DNA of 64,000 bases from Mycolicibacterium chitae (GCF_900637205.1 NZ_LR134355.1:1550001-1614000); one strand, 5' to 3'. Counted from the first letter of the stretch, positions 1 through 9,867 are shown. Notes: a model not told the origin generated them from the letters alone. Made by a program: numbers and translations.

Positions 1-414
1 GACCGGATGCTGCAACGCGTGGCCGCCGACGAGAACCTGCACATGATGTTCTACCGGAACATGTGCGGCGCGGCGATCGACCTGGCACCCGATCAGGCCC
101 TGGAAGCCGTCGCCAGCGTCGTGGAGAACTTCCGCATGCCCGGCCAGGGCATGCCCAACTTCCGCCGCAACGGCGTCCTGATGGCCAAGCACGGCATCTA
201 CGACCCGCGCCAGCACCTCGACGAGGTCGTCAAACCGGTGCTGCGCAAGTGGCGGATCTTCGAACGCGACGACTTCACCAGCCAGGGCGAACAACGCCGC
301 GAACAGCTCGCGGAGTTCCTGGAAGGCCTTGGCCGCCAGGTGATCAAGTTCGAGGAACAACGCGACCGACTGCTGGCCCGGGAAGCCAAGAAGGCCGAAG
401 CGCAGGCGGTCTGA
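1..414 (+). CDS. Acyl-[ACP] desaturase, DesA family (3' part; start lies before the window)
   Basis: The reading frame is open from base 1, so this is the C-terminal 137 residues of a gene starting upstream. The segment ADENLHMMFY contains the second ExxH-type iron ligand pair of the ferritin-like di-iron acyl-ACP desaturases; further conserved family stretches are FRMPGQGMPNF and LRKWRIFERDD. These soluble enzymes insert a double bond into acyl-ACP chains, in mycobacteria as part of mycolate precursor or unsaturated fatty acid synthesis. The C-terminus is charged and helical. DesA1 and DesA2 are the mycobacterial paralogues; the visible part looks more like DesA1 but I cannot decide. The gene is followed directly by a cobalamin riboswitch belonging to the next gene. 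Confidence 0.88.
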   Translation, partial: DRMLQRVAADENLHMMFYRNMCGAAIDLAPDQALEAVASVVENFRMPGQGMPNFRRNGVLMAKHGIYDPRQHLDEVVKPVLRKWRIFERDDFTSQGEQRREQLAEFLEGLGRQVIKFEEQRDRLLAREAKKAEAQAV

Positions 415-444
415 GCCGGCCGCGCCCGCCATGTCATAATCCAC

Positions 445-585
445 CCGATAGGTGATGACGACGTAGGAAGCCGGTGTGAATCCGGCGCGGTCCCGCCACT
501 GTCATCGGGGAGCGAACCTCAACCGCCACGGCTGCAAGGCTGGAAGGCGAGGCGAGCGGTGATCCGAGAGCCAGGACACTCGCGT
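445..585 (+). promoter_or_regulatory. Cobalamin (B12) riboswitch upstream of the PPE gene
   Basis: The order of conserved blocks matches the adenosylcobalamin riboswitch: AGGAAGCCGGTGTGAATCC near 464-483, GCGGTCCCGCCACTGT near 487-502, TGGAAGGCGAGGCG near 541-554 and a B12-box-like GAGCCAGGACACTCG near 567-582. A GC hairpin (CGGGG at 603-607 with CCCCG at 615-619) follows before the PPE start and could be part of the expression platform. In M. tuberculosis a cobalamin riboswitch precedes PPE2-cobQ1-cobU; here only the PPE gene follows. Ligand binding would be expected to lower expression. Confidence 0.87.
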
Positions 586-664
586 CATTGCATCCTGCTA
601 CCCGGGGCGGTGTACCCCGAGAAAGCCGATGTACGACAGTGTCTTTCGCATAGGGCGCGCGCCG

Positions 665-2338
665 ATGACCGCGCCGATATACATGGCCGCACCGCCGGAG
701 GTCTGGTCGGGTCTGCTCTCGTCCGGGCCGGGGCCCGGACCGTTGCTGGCCGCCGCGGGCGCCTGGACCACCCTGGGCGCCGAGTACGCCGAGGCCGCCG
801 CCGAACTCACGGCGCTGTTGGGCAGCGTGAACGCCGGTGCGTGGGAGGGGCCCAGTGCCGCAGCTTATGTCGCGGCCCACACCCCGTACTTGACTTGGCT
901 GACCCAGCAGAGTTCCGGCAGCGCGCTGCGGGCCGCCCAGCACGAGACGGCCGCGGCCGCCTATACGGGTGCGCTGGCCGCGATGCCCACGCTGGCGGAA
1001 CTCGCGGCCAACCACGCCACCCGCGCGGTCCTGGTGAGTACCAACTTCTTCGGCGTCAACACCATCCCGATCGCGGTCAACGAGGCCGACTACGCCCGAA
1101 TGTGGGCGCAGGCCGCCGCGGTGATGAGTACCTACGACGGTGTGACGACCACCAGCTTGGCGGCCGCGCCGGAAAGCGTTGCGGCCCCGCAGATCCTGGC
1201 GGCCCCGTCGATGGCCACCGCGTCGCGGGCGGCGGAATCCGAACCGCCACCGGACAAGACGAATGACTATCTGGAGTGGTTCGACCAGATCGGCTACACC
1301 GACTTCTACAACAACGTCCTGGATCCGCTGATCCAGGGACTCAACAACCACCCGTTCATCGCGGAGTTGTTCGCGGGCATCGACCCCTACCTGCCCTGGA
1401 CCGGTAACCCGCTGAGCTTCTTCCACCCGTTCAACCTGGCGTTCGCGCTCGGCTATCCGATGGACATCAGCCAGTACGTCCTCTACCTGTCGCAGACCGC
1501 CGGCTTCGTCCTGGCCGACATCGGGATCGCGTTCGCCTCGGGTAATCCGGTGGCCATCGCCTACACGCTGCTGTTCGGCGCGGGGGCGATGTTCGTGGCC
1601 ATCACCACCGACACCATCGCGCTGCTGAAGACCACGCTGCAGTCGGTGCTCCTGGTGGCCCTGCCGGTGTTGCTGCCGATGCTGGCCACGGTGACCGCCG
1701 GCGCCGGGCTGGCGGCCGGGGGCATGCTGGGCGCGGCGGGGCTGGCGGCCGGACTGCAGAACGCGCTGCCCGTGATCCCCATGGCGCCGCTCGCGCCCCC
1801 GCCCGTGGCGCTGGCCCTGGCCCCGACCCCGGCGCCCGCACCGGTGCCGTCGTCGGCCTCGGCGCCGGCCCCCGCACCGGCCCCGGCACCGTCGGCCCCG
1901 CCGCCACCGGGACCGCCGCCGCCCACCGGTTCGCCGCCGACGCTGGGCAACATGGACGCCTTCGGCTACCTGGTGGGTGGGTTGGCCGCCGACGCGAAGC
2001 GGACGGCGAGCAACCGCAGCCGTCGTCGGGCCCCGGAAGTCGAGGACGCCGAGAACCCCGCGGCCGCCCCCGCGGTCGAGGAGGAGAAGACCCAGCAGCG
2101 GGCGCGCCGCCGTCGCACCCAGGCCGAGCAGTTGGGCCGCGGCTACGAATACATGGACCTCGAACCCGAGGCGACTCCATCGGAGCGGGGTGCGGGCACG
2201 ATGGGGCTGCGCGGCACCGCGCCGCGCCCGTCGGCCGCGCCGCCGGCCGGGCTGACCGCGATGGAAACCGACGCGTTCGACGGCACTGTGGCCACGCCGA
2301 TGCTGCCCAGCACCTGGGGCGACGAGCGCGCCCACTGA
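665..2338 (+). CDS. PPE family protein, PPE2-like, under riboswitch control
   Basis: A 557-residue PPE protein. The start ATG at 665 gives the standard N-terminus with the Pro-Pro-Glu motif at residues 10-12 and the helical-hairpin WxG motif (WEG) near residues 60-62; an in-frame ATG at 629 would add 12 non-PPE residues. The PPE domain covers roughly residues 1-180. A middle hydrophobic region (about 230-370) is followed by a long Pro/Ala tract (about 372-427) and two basic clusters (RSRRR near 452, RARRRR near 480). PPE proteins are normally paired with PE partners and exported by type VII secretion, but no PE or esx gene is adjacent. Length and riboswitch control match M. tuberculosis PPE2 (Rv0256c), although the neighbouring genes differ. 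It is probably monocistronic, ending at a strong terminator. Confidence 0.9.
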   Translation: MTAPIYMAAPPEVWSGLLSSGPGPGPLLAAAGAWTTLGAEYAEAAAELTALLGSVNAGAWEGPSAAAYVAAHTPYLTWLTQQSSGSALRAAQHETAAAAYTGALAAMPTLAELAANHATRAVLVSTNFFGVNTIPIAVNEADYARMWAQAAAVMSTYDGVTTTSLAAAPESVAAPQILAAPSMATASRAAESEPPPDKTNDYLEWFDQIGYTDFYNNVLDPLIQGLNNHPFIAELFAGIDPYLPWTGNPLSFFHPFNLAFALGYPMDISQYVLYLSQTAGFVLADIGIAFASGNPVAIAYTLLFGAGAMFVAITTDTIALLKTTLQSVLLVALPVLLPMLATVTAGAGLAAGGMLGAAGLAAGLQNALPVIPMAPLAPPPVALALAPTPAPAPVPSSASAPAPAPAPAPSAPPPPGPPPPTGSPPTLGNMDAFGYLVGGLAADAKRTASNRSRRRAPEVEDAENPAAAPAVEEEKTQQRARRRRTQAEQLGRGYEYMDLEPEATPSERGAGTMGLRGTAPRPSAAPPAGLTAMETDAFDGTVATPMLPSTWGDERAH

Positions 2339-2353
2339 CGTCGGCAAAAACAA

Positions 2354-2392
2354 AAACACCGCCGCACCGGGTTCGCCGGTGCGGCGGTGTTT
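2354..2392. terminator. Bidirectional intrinsic terminator
   Basis: A perfect 17-bp stem (2354-2370 with 2376-2392) closes a GTTCG loop. It is preceded by an A-rich tract (2346-2354) and followed by TTTCTCTC, so it can stop transcription of the PPE gene and, on the other strand, of transcripts running through tRNA-His. Confidence 0.85.
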
Positions 2393-2399
2393 CTCTCGG

Positions 2400-2473
2400 G
2401 GTGGCTGACGGGGCTCGAACCCGCGACATCCAGGATCACAACCTGGTGCTCTACCAACTGAACTACAGCCACC
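2400..2473 (-). tRNA. tRNA-His (GTG)
   Basis: Read on the minus strand this folds into a full cloverleaf: acceptor GTGGCTG/CAGCCAC, D arm GTTC...GAGC, anticodon loop TTGTGAT with anticodon GTG, and T arm GCGGG TTCGAGC CCCGT. The extra G at -1 (2473) opposite C73 (2400), typical of tRNA-His, is present. Confidence 0.97.
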
Positions 2474-2518
2474 ATTGCTGTCCGGCCGGGCGAACCCGTT
2501 CGAGCAGCGTGGTCGATC

Positions 2519-3154
2519 TTAGCCGGTCGAGTCCGTCGCAGCCGAATCGGTTTCCGCCGGCGGGCCCAGTTCGGCCGCGATGGCCGCGATCTCGCTGGTA
2601 GAAGGCCCGGGCTGCGGAACGAACGCGGTGCTGCGGTAATACTGCAACTCGCGGATCGACTCGTGGATGTCGGCCAACGCGCGGTGCGCCAGGCCCTTTT
2701 CCGGCTGGCCGAAGTAGATCCGCGGGTACCAGCGCCGGCACAGCTCCTTGATGGAGCTGACGTCGATCATCCGGTAGTGCAGGTAGTCGTCGAGGGCGGG
2801 CATGTCCCGGCTGATGAAACCGCGGTCGGTGGCGATCGAGTTGCCGCACAGCGGCGCGGTCTTGGCCTGCTTGACGTGCTGCTTGATGTAGTCGAGCACC
2901 ATCTGCTCGGCGGTGGCCACATCGACGGTCGAGGCCCTGACCTCGTTGATGAGCCCGGACCGGGTGTGCATCTGGGTGACGATGTCGATCATCCCGGTCA
3001 GCGCGGCCTCGTCGGTGTGGATGACCACGTCCAGGCCGTCGCCGAGGATGTTGAGTTCGGCGTCGGTGACCAGCACGGCTATTTCGATGAGTCGGTCCGA
3101 CTGCAGATTCAGTCCGGTCATCTCGCAATCGATCCACACCAATTCGTCACGCAC
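2519..3154 (-). CDS. orn: Oligoribonuclease
   Basis: A 211-residue 3'-5' exoribonuclease of the DEDDh family that degrades 2-5-nt RNAs and pGpG to mononucleotides in the cytosol. The N-terminal ExoI motif DCEMTGL carries the first Asp and Glu, and [10 protein letters not shown] near the C-terminus supplies the catalytic His and last Asp. Family proteins begin [14 protein letters not shown], so a GTG at 3154 (VRDELVW) is preferred over the upstream ATG at 3175 and over the longer open frame. The gene is divergent from the HerA-type ATPase gene, with about 130 bp between starts. It matches Rv2511 in sequence type and position. Confidence 0.95.
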   Translation of the reverse strand: MRDELVWIDCEMTGLNLQSDRLIEIAVLVTDAELNILGDGLDVVIHTDEAALTGMIDIVTQMHTRSGLINEVRASTVDVATAEQMVLDYIKQHVKQAKTAPLCGNSIATDRGFISRDMPALDDYLHYRMIDVSSIKELCRRWYPRIYFGQPEKGLAHRALADIHESIRELQYYRSTAFVPQPGPSTSEIAAIAAELGPPAETDSAATDSTG

Positions 3155-3284
3155 AGCGAATAACAGTAGGCCCATCGCGGTGCGCGGGTGTGCGCCGTCC
3201 CCCAAGGGCCCGTCGCCGACGGTGGCCGGGCAAGTAATGTCGTGGGTTGCTGGACCCCGGACAACTGGCGAGAGGACTTCGGCC

Positions 3285-4865
3285 GTGAGCACCCAATCCA
3301 CTGGTACCGGGTCGGCGATGACCCCCGCTCAACACATTGCCGGCGGCTACTCGGTGGACGGGGCGGCCCTCGAGTTGGGCTCGGTCATCGTCGACGGCAC
3401 GGTGGATCCCAAGGCGCGGGTGCGCATCCCGCTGGCGACCCTGAACCGGCACGGACTGGTCGCCGGCGCGACCGGCACCGGCAAGACGAAGTCGCTGCAG
3501 GTGATGGCCGAGCAGCTGTCGGCCGCCGGGGTGCCGGTGCTGATGGCCGACGTCAAGGGCGACCTGTCCGGGCTGTCGCGCCCGGGGGAGCCGGGGGAGA
3601 AGGTCACCCAGCGCGCCTCCGACACCGGCGACGACTGGGCGCCGACGGGTTACCCGGTCGAGTTCCTGTCCCTGGGCACCTCCGGGATCGGGGTGCCGAT
3701 CCGGGCCACCATCACCAGCTTCGGCCCCATCCTGTTGTCGAAGGTGTTGGACCTCAACCAAACCCAGGAGTCGACGCTGGGCCTGATCTTCCACTGGGCC
3801 GACCAGAAGGGTCTGCCGCTGCTGGATCTCAAGGATCTGCGGGCCGTCATCCAGTACCTGACCAGCGACGAGGGCAAGGCCGAACGCAAGGCCCTGGGCG
3901 CGGTGTCGACCACGACGGCCGGGGTGATCCTGCGCGCGCTGGTCAACCTCGAGGCCGAGGGCGCCGACACCTTCTTCGGGGAACCCGAGCTGGACCCGGC
4001 GGACCTGATGCGCGTCGATGACCAGGGCCGCGGCATCATCACGCTGCTGGAGCTGGGCAATCAGGCCGCGCGCCCGGTGATGTTCTCCACGTTCCTGATG
4101 TGGGTGCTCGCCGACCTGTTCACCTATCTGCCCGAGGTCGGCGACATCGACAAGCCCAAGCTGGTGTTCGTCTTCGACGAGGCGCATCTGCTGTTCACCG
4201 ACGCCTCCAAGGCGTTCCTCGAACAGGTGGAGCAGACCGTCAAGCTGATCCGTTCCAAGGGTGTCGGGGTGTTCTTCTGCACGCAGCTGCCCACCGACAT
4301 CCCCAACGCGGTGCTCTCGCAGCTCGGCGCGCGGGTGCAGCACGCGTTGCGCGCCTTCACCCCCGACGACCAGAAGGCGCTGTCGAAGACGGTCCGCACC
4401 TATCCGAAGACCGAGGTGTACGACCTCGAGGAGGCGCTGAAGTCGTTGGGGACCGGCGAGGCGATCGTCACGGTGCTCTCCGAGAAGGGCGCCCCCACCC
4501 CGGTGGCCTGGACCATGATGCGCGCACCGCGGTCGCTGATGGACACCATCGGCAACGACGCCATCGCCGCGGCGGCGCGGGCCAGCACCCTGCAGGCCGA
4601 GTACGGCCAGACCGTCGACCGGGATTCGGCCTACGAGCGGCTGATGGCGACCATCGCCCCGCCCGCCCAGGACGAGCTGCCGCCGGTGCCCACCGGCATC
4701 GACGTGCCGCCGATGCCGGCGCCGGCCGCCCCGCCGGAGCCCGGGTTCTTCGAGAAGATGATGGACAGCCCGGCGTTCAAGAGCGCCATGCGCTCGGCGG
4801 GCACCGTGATCGGCCGCGAGATCACCCGCAGCATCTTCGGCACCGGACGCCGGCGCCGCCGCTAG
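3285..4865 (+). CDS. HerA-type DUF853 ATPase (Rv2510c family)
   Basis: A 526-residue cytosolic P-loop ATPase of the DUF853 / HerA-helicase-like group. Walker A is [10 protein letters not shown] at about residues 60-69, and a Walker B strand, [12 protein letters not shown], lies near residues 293-304. The C-terminal third contains a Pro-rich segment and ends in an arginine run (GRRRRR). The GTG start at 3285 is chosen because upstream codons of the open frame run through the promoter region divergent from orn. DNA translocation or helicase activity is expected from the family, but the cellular role in mycobacteria is not known to me. Confidence 0.85.
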   Translation: MSTQSTGTGSAMTPAQHIAGGYSVDGAALELGSVIVDGTVDPKARVRIPLATLNRHGLVAGATGTGKTKSLQVMAEQLSAAGVPVLMADVKGDLSGLSRPGEPGEKVTQRASDTGDDWAPTGYPVEFLSLGTSGIGVPIRATITSFGPILLSKVLDLNQTQESTLGLIFHWADQKGLPLLDLKDLRAVIQYLTSDEGKAERKALGAVSTTTAGVILRALVNLEAEGADTFFGEPELDPADLMRVDDQGRGIITLLELGNQAARPVMFSTFLMWVLADLFTYLPEVGDIDKPKLVFVFDEAHLLFTDASKAFLEQVEQTVKLIRSKGVGVFFCTQLPTDIPNAVLSQLGARVQHALRAFTPDDQKALSKTVRTYPKTEVYDLEEALKSLGTGEAIVTVLSEKGAPTPVAWTMMRAPRSLMDTIGNDAIAAAARASTLQAEYGQTVDRDSAYERLMATIAPPAQDELPPVPTGIDVPPMPAPAAPPEPGFFEKMMDSPAFKSAMRSAGTVIGREITRSIFGTGRRRRR

Positions 4866-4875
4866 CGTTCCGGCG

Positions 4876-5682
4876 CTACTCGCCGCCGAGCTTCTTGTAG
4901 ACCGCCCCGACGATCGGCGCGACGATGCCGCGCGGCGCGTAGCCGGCGGCCACCGACATGGCCTTCGAGGTCAGCCCCGGCACCACCCGCATCCGGTTGC
5001 GCTCCAGCGCATCCAGCGACACCTTCGCGGTGTACTCGGTGTTGATCCACAGGAAATCCGGGATCACCTTCTCCACCAGCGAGCGGTCGGCCTCGTCGGG
5101 GAGTTCGGTGCGCACCGGTCCCGGCGCCAGCAGGGTCACGTGCACGCCGGCCTTCTTCAGCTCGCCGCGCAGCGACTCGCTGAAGGTGTTGGCGAACGCC
5201 TTGCTGGCCGCGTAGGTCGCGTTGTTGGGGATCGGCGAGTTACCGGCGGCCGACCCCGAGGTCAGGATCCCGCCCGCGCCGCGTTCCACCATCCCGGGCA
5301 GCACCGCGAGCGTAAGGTCGTGCACCGCAATGACATTGAGCGCAACCTGGGCCTGCTCGTCGGCGGGATCCAATTCGGCGACCGGCCCGAAGGTCGCGGT
5401 GCCCGCGTTGTTGCACAGGATCGAGATGTTGCGGCCGCGCAGCTCCTCGGCCAGCTTGCCGCGTTGTTGGGCGTCGGTGAGGTCGACGGCGCGGACCTCC
5501 ACGGTGACGCCGTGGCGCTCGGTCAGCCGCGCGGCGAGGTCGGTGAGTACCTCGGCGCGACGGGCGGTGACGATGAGGCTGTGTCCGCGGGCGGCGAGTT
5601 CGGCGGCCAGCGCCTCACCGATGCCCTGCGAGGCGCCGGTGACGACGGCGCGGGCGTCCGGACTGGGAGGGGGTACGGGCAT
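4876..5682 (-). CDS. cmrA: Short-chain dehydrogenase, mycolate reductase (Rv2509/CmrA type)
   Basis: A 268-residue classical SDR with N-terminal nucleotide-binding motif TGASQGIGEALA (TGxxxGIG), NNAG near residues 90-93, the catalytic Ser region SGSAAGNS and the active-site YAASK. The family member next to orn/Rv2510c in mycobacteria (Rv2509; NCgl2385 in Corynebacterium) reduces the beta-keto intermediate formed by Pks13 to give mature mycolic acid; that assignment rests on synteny and family knowledge. The C-terminus, facing Rv2510c, is convergent with only 10 bp between stops. It is divergent from the MFS gene. Confidence 0.82.
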   Translation of the reverse strand: MPVPPPSPDARAVVTGASQGIGEALAAELAARGHSLIVTARRAEVLTDLAARLTERHGVTVEVRAVDLTDAQQRGKLAEELRGRNISILCNNAGTATFGPVAELDPADEQAQVALNVIAVHDLTLAVLPGMVERGAGGILTSGSAAGNSPIPNNATYAASKAFANTFSESLRGELKKAGVHVTLLAPGPVRTELPDEADRSLVEKVIPDFLWINTEYTAKVSLDALERNRMRVVPGLTSKAMSVAAGYAPRGIVAPIVGAVYKKLGGE

Positions 5683-5741
5683 GCGGTCATGGTACGAGGG
5701 AGCCGGCGGCGCGGTCGGCTCGGACCCGTAGAGTTCCGACC

Positions 5742-7085
5742 ATGACGCAGCCTCCCGCCGTGACGAAATCGCGGGTCGCGGCCTGGGCGCTGTGGGATTG
5801 CGGATTCGTCGGCCTCAACGCGATCGTCGTCACGTTCGTGTTCTCGGTGTATCTGACCGAGTCGGTGGGCGAGGGGATGCCCGGCGGGGCGTCCCCGGCC
5901 AGCTGGCTGGGGCGGGCGTTGACCATCGCCGGGTTGACCGTCGCGGTGCTGGCGCCGGCCACCGGGGTCTGGGTGCAGGCCCCGCACCTGCGGCGCCGCG
6001 CGCTGACGGTCCTGACCGGGATGGCGGTGCTGCTGACGGCGTCGATGAGCCTGATCCACGACAACTCGTCCTACCTGTTCGCCGGGTTGGTGCTGCTGGC
6101 GGCCACCGCGGCGTGCGGCGACCTGGCCGGGGTGCCCTACAACGCGATGCTGCGGCAGCTGTCCACCCCGGCGACCTCCGGGCGGATCTCCGGACTCGGT
6201 TCGGGCGCAGGCTATTTCGGCAGTGTGCTGCTGCTGGTCATCGTCTACGTCGGCTTCATCATGGGCGACGGACCCACCCGCGGCCTGCTCGGTCTGTCCG
6301 TCGACGACGGCTTCAACGTCCGGATGGTGATGCTGGTCGCGGCGGCGTGGTTCGCGCTGTTCGCGATCCCGCTGCTGCTGACCGCCCAGCACATCACCCC
6401 CGCCGTCACCGAACCGCGAACACCGATCAGCATGCTCGGCGCCTACCGCCAGGTGTGGTCGGACCTGCGGATGGAATGGCGGCGCGACCGTAACCTGGTC
6501 TACTACCTGCTGGCCAGCGCGGTCTTCCGGGACGGGCTGGTCGGGGTGTTCACCTTCGGGGCGGTGCTGGGCGTCAAGGTCTACGGCATCTCGCAGGCCG
6601 ACGTGCTGATCTTCGGGATGGCCGCGCTGGTGATCGCGGCGGCGGGCGCGGTGCTCGGCGGCCACGTCGACGACAGGATCGGCGCCAAACCCGTCATCGT
6701 GGGGTCGCTGACCGTGATGGTCGCGGTCGGTCTGGTGATGCTCGCGCTGTCGGGGCCGACGGTGTTCTGGATCTGCGGGCTGGCGCTGTGCCTGTTCCTC
6801 GGGCCCACCCAGGCCTCGGCGCGCAACCTGCTGCTGCGGATGTCGGCCGACGGACGCGAGGGGGTGGCGTTCGGGCTCTACACGATGACCGGGCGCGCGG
6901 TGTCGTTCCTGGCGCCGTGGCTGTTCTTCCTGTTCGTCGACGCCTTCGGCACCGACCGCGCGGGCCTGGCCGGCATCCTGGTGGTGCTGACGGCCGGGCT
7001 GACGGCGATGCTCTTCGTGCGCACCCCGGGCCGCTACCGCGCCGACGAACCGCCCCGGGCGCAGACCGCCGACCTGGACCGCTGA
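5742..7085 (+). CDS. MFS transporter, UMF1 type (Rv2508c family)
   Basis: A 447-residue integral membrane protein with about 12 hydrophobic segments. The N-terminal WALWDCGFVGLNAIVVTFVFS is typical of the UMF1 (Atg22-like) branch of the major facilitator superfamily. The start ATG at 5742 lies 59 bp from the divergent cmrA start, so the two probably share a promoter region. The substrate is unknown. It is convergent with the following MmpS-like gene. Confidence 0.83.
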   Translation: MTQPPAVTKSRVAAWALWDCGFVGLNAIVVTFVFSVYLTESVGEGMPGGASPASWLGRALTIAGLTVAVLAPATGVWVQAPHLRRRALTVLTGMAVLLTASMSLIHDNSSYLFAGLVLLAATAACGDLAGVPYNAMLRQLSTPATSGRISGLGSGAGYFGSVLLLVIVYVGFIMGDGPTRGLLGLSVDDGFNVRMVMLVAAAWFALFAIPLLLTAQHITPAVTEPRTPISMLGAYRQVWSDLRMEWRRDRNLVYYLLASAVFRDGLVGVFTFGAVLGVKVYGISQADVLIFGMAALVIAAAGAVLGGHVDDRIGAKPVIVGSLTVMVAVGLVMLALSGPTVFWICGLALCLFLGPTQASARNLLLRMSADGREGVAFGLYTMTGRAVSFLAPWLFFLFVDAFGTDRAGLAGILVVLTAGLTAMLFVRTPGRYRADEPPRAQTADLDR

Positions 7086-7086
7086 G

Positions 7087-7851
7087 TCAGCGCCCGCCCG
7101 CGCACATCGTGATGCCCGAACCGGTGCGCTGCTGCACCTGTTCGCCGTCCACGGTCACCGAGCACGTCACGTCGCGGCCGACGTTGAACACCGTCACGCT
7201 GGCCGTGCTGGACGCCGGCGCACTGAGCGTGACCTGCTTGCTCCACGGCAGGGCGACGTTGAACTCCATCTGCATCATGGCGCCGGAGTCGACGTAGGTG
7301 ATGCTGATGGCCCGGCCCTCACCGGTGACGCTGTAGACCACGGTCTCGGTGGCCCCCGACGGCGCGCTGGTGGTCGGCGGTTCGGTGGGCAACGGCGGGG
7401 GGACGACGGGCCGCGTGGTGGTGGGCGTGCGCGTCGTCGTCGGCGGCGGGGTGATCCCGGTGGGCTCGGGCATCGGCGGCAGCGGGGTCACCGCGGTGTC
7501 CCGCTGGGAGGAACCGTTGGCGATCACCATCGCCACCACCAGACCGATCACCAGCAGCACCGCGCCGCCGGCGAGCACCCACAGCCAGCGCGGCGAGCGC
7601 GGTCCTTCCGGCTGCGGCGGTGGCGGCACCTCGCCCGGCGGCGGGTATCCGGGGCCCTGGTACTGGGTCTGCGTCCAGTACGGGGGCAGCTCGCGGGTCG
7701 CGTCCGGCGGCGGGGTGTAGCTGGGGTAGCTGAACTGACCCGCGTACGCAGGATCGGTGTACGGGGGGTTCCGGTCGCCCAGCGGTTCCGTCGGAGGTGA
7801 CCAGCCGGGTTGGTTCGGGTCGGACCCATAGGGTCGACGGGGATCGCTCAT
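7087..7851 (-). CDS. Proline-rich membrane-anchored MmpS-like protein (Rv2507 type)
   Basis: A 254-residue protein with three parts: a cytoplasmic Pro/Tyr-rich N-terminus (about residues 1-85), one transmembrane helix (WLWVLAGGAVLLVIGLVVAM, about 89-108) and, after a Pro/Thr linker, an exported beta-rich domain. The C-terminal segment (VVYSVTGEGRAISITYVDSG ... CSVTVDGEQV) resembles the MmpS / transport-accessory fold with a conserved Cys pair. The ATG at 7851 has a good AGGTGGG ribosome-binding site immediately upstream, so the 21 extra codons of the open frame are left out. Position between Rv2508c and the next block matches Rv2507. Confidence 0.8.
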   Translation of the reverse strand: MSDPRRPYGSDPNQPGWSPPTEPLGDRNPPYTDPAYAGQFSYPSYTPPPDATRELPPYWTQTQYQGPGYPPPGEVPPPPQPEGPRSPRWLWVLAGGAVLLVIGLVVAMVIANGSSQRDTAVTPLPPMPEPTGITPPPTTTRTPTTTRPVVPPPLPTEPPTTSAPSGATETVVYSVTGEGRAISITYVDSGAMMQMEFNVALPWSKQVTLSAPASSTASVTVFNVGRDVTCSVTVDGEQVQQRTGSGITMCAGGR

Positions 7852-7974
7852 GCCCACCTCATGCTTGCAGGTTACCTGCGGACCGGAAGTGCCGGAATCG
7901 ACCCGACTCAGCATCCGCCGTTTGCCGGGCCGTCATCGCGGGTAGCGTGCGGATCAGACCGACGACGAGGAGGG

Positions 7975-9867
7975 ATGGCTGTGCGGGCGCAGGTACGCGC
8001 GATCTACGGCGCTTCGCTGTCCCCGGACGCCACGGCCTTCGCCAACATCGTCGATGACGGCGGTTATCCCCGCGCGGTGCAGCGCTTCCTGCGTGGTTGG
8101 CGGGCCACCTCCTCCCGTGATGTCGAGTTGCCGGTCGAGGGCCCGGTCACCCGGGTCATGCATTCGCCCGACGGGCACTGGCTGGCCTGCGAGGTCGCGC
8201 CCGACGGTCGGGAACGCACGCAGATCTGGGTGGTGACCACCGACCCGGACGATCGGGACGCGCGCCGCATCGACGCCTGGAGCACCCAGACCGACGACAG
8301 CAGCGAGGGCACCGCCGAACTGATCGGGTGGGACGGCACCCGCGTCTCGGCCATCCTGACCGGTGAGGACGGGGTCGGGCACTCGTGTCTGATCGACCCC
8401 GCGACCGGTTCCCGGGTGGTGTTGGACCGGCGTTCGGCGGGCCGGTTGGTGGACTCCTGGGCCGGTGCGGCGCTCATCCGGGTGGGCCCGCGCGGTTACC
8501 GCGAGCTGCTGATGCTGCGCGGGAACACCGAAATCGCCCTGCTGCCATATGATCCCGGCTCGGTCACGGACGCCGGGGTGATCCTCGACGACCACATGTC
8601 CCGGCGGCTGCGGCACGGTTTCGACAGTGACTCGACCCAGCTCTATCACCCGGCCAAGGACTACGGCCCCGACAGCACCGAGGGTTTCGTGCGGGCGCTG
8701 ATCCGCAGCGACAACGGCGCCACCCACGCCCGGCTGCTCGAGGTGACCGTCACCGCCGACGGTGTGTCCTATCAGGTGGTGGCCGAGCGCCCCGGTTTCG
8801 AACTCGACGAGTTCGTCATCAGCGACGACCTCTCGACGGTCGCGATGCTGTGGAATCTCTACGGCTGCAGCGAATTGCAGATCATGCGCTACACCGACCG
8901 GGTGCTCAGCGACCCGATCCCGCTGCCGGGTCTGGTCGCCGGTGAACTGTCCATCAGCGCCGGCGGGGCGATGGTGGCGCTGACGGTGCAGAGCCCGTCG
9001 CAGCCGCGCACGGTCGAACTCGTCGACACCCGCACCTTGGAATGGGAACCGGTGGACCGGGTGCCGATGTCCGGCCCTGTCGGCACCACGCCGACCCTGG
9101 AAACCTTTGCCGCGCGCGACGGTCTGACCATCACGGGGTGGCGGTACGCCCCGCCGCCGGGTGTGCACGACGCCGGTGCGCTGATCTATCTGCACGGCGG
9201 ACCGGAGGGGCAGTCGAGGCCCGACTACAGCGAGGTGTTCCCCCTGCTGCTGGACGCCGGCATCACCGTGTTCGCCCCCAATGTGCGCGGATCCGGGGGC
9301 CTGGGCCGGGAGTTCATGCACGCCGACGACCGCGAGAAACGGTTCGCCGCCATCGACGACGTCGCCGACTGCGTGAAGCACCTGGTCTCGAGCGGCTACG
9401 CCGACCCGTCGCGGGTGGCGTGTGGCGGATGGTCCTACGGCGGCTATCTGACGCTGGCCGCGCTGACCTTCCATCCCGAGCTGTTCGCGGCCGGGGTGAG
9501 CATCTGCGGGATGAGCGATCTGAACAGCTTCTACCGCAACACCGAGGCCTGGATTGCCGCCGCGGCCTACCCGAAATACGGCCACCCGGTCAGTGATTAC
9601 GAACTGTTGGAAAGTCTTTCGCCGCTGCAACGCGTCGATGCGTTGATCGCGCCGCTGTTGCTGGTGCACGGCGGGAATGACACCAATGTTCCGGTGGGCG
9701 AGTCCGAACAGATGTATGAAGCCCTGCGGGAGCGCGGCCGGCCGGTGCGGTATTTGCTTTTCGAGGACGACGGCCACGAGATTGCCAAGCGGGAGAATCG
9801 CGTCCGAATGGCCGAAGAGGTCCGCAGCTGGCTGGGTGTCGCCTTCTCCCGGCCGCCCGGCGCATAG
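7975..9867 (+). CDS. S9 family prolyl oligopeptidase-like peptidase
   Basis: A 630-residue two-domain protein: an N-terminal beta-propeller-like half (about residues 1-370) and a C-terminal alpha/beta-hydrolase domain. The latter shows IYLHGGPEGQSRP (oxyanion region), the nucleophile motif GGWSYGGY (GxSxGG), HGGNDTNVP (catalytic Asp) and DDGHEI (catalytic His). Such acylaminoacyl-peptidase-like enzymes cleave short peptides or esters. The ATG at 7975 follows GAGGAGGG, a strong ribosome-binding site. No signal peptide is seen, so it is probably cytosolic. It is divergent from the MmpS-like gene. Confidence 0.88.
   Translation: MAVRAQVRAIYGASLSPDATAFANIVDDGGYPRAVQRFLRGWRATSSRDVELPVEGPVTRVMHSPDGHWLACEVAPDGRERTQIWVVTTDPDDRDARRIDAWSTQTDDSSEGTAELIGWDGTRVSAILTGEDGVGHSCLIDPATGSRVVLDRRSAGRLVDSWAGAALIRVGPRGYRELLMLRGNTEIALLPYDPGSVTDAGVILDDHMSRRLRHGFDSDSTQLYHPAKDYGPDSTEGFVRALIRSDNGATHARLLEVTVTADGVSYQVVAERPGFELDEFVISDDLSTVAMLWNLYGCSELQIMRYTDRVLSDPIPLPGLVAGELSISAGGAMVALTVQSPSQPRTVELVDTRTLEWEPVDRVPMSGPVGTTPTLETFAARDGLTITGWRYAPPPGVHDAGALIYLHGGPEGQSRPDYSEVFPLLLDAGITVFAPNVRGSGGLGREFMHADDREKRFAAIDDVADCVKHLVSSGYADPSRVACGGWSYGGYLTLAALTFHPELFAAGVSICGMSDLNSFYRNTEAWIAAAAYPKYGHPVSDYELLESLSPLQRVDALIAPLLLVHGGNDTNVPVGESEQMYEALRERGRPVRYLLFEDDGHEIAKRENRVRMAEEVRSWLGVAFSRPPGA

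Noticed and set aside
434..2359. 641-codon open frame antisense to the PPE gene
   Set aside because: Arg/Gly/His-rich shadow of a high-GC gene; no ribosome-binding site or family pattern.
2401..2601. 66-codon plus-strand ORF across tRNA-His
   Set aside because: Runs through a tRNA gene; no coding signal.
7954..9777. 607-codon open frame antisense to the S9 peptidase
   Set aside because: Shadow frame; the plus strand has complete catalytic motifs.
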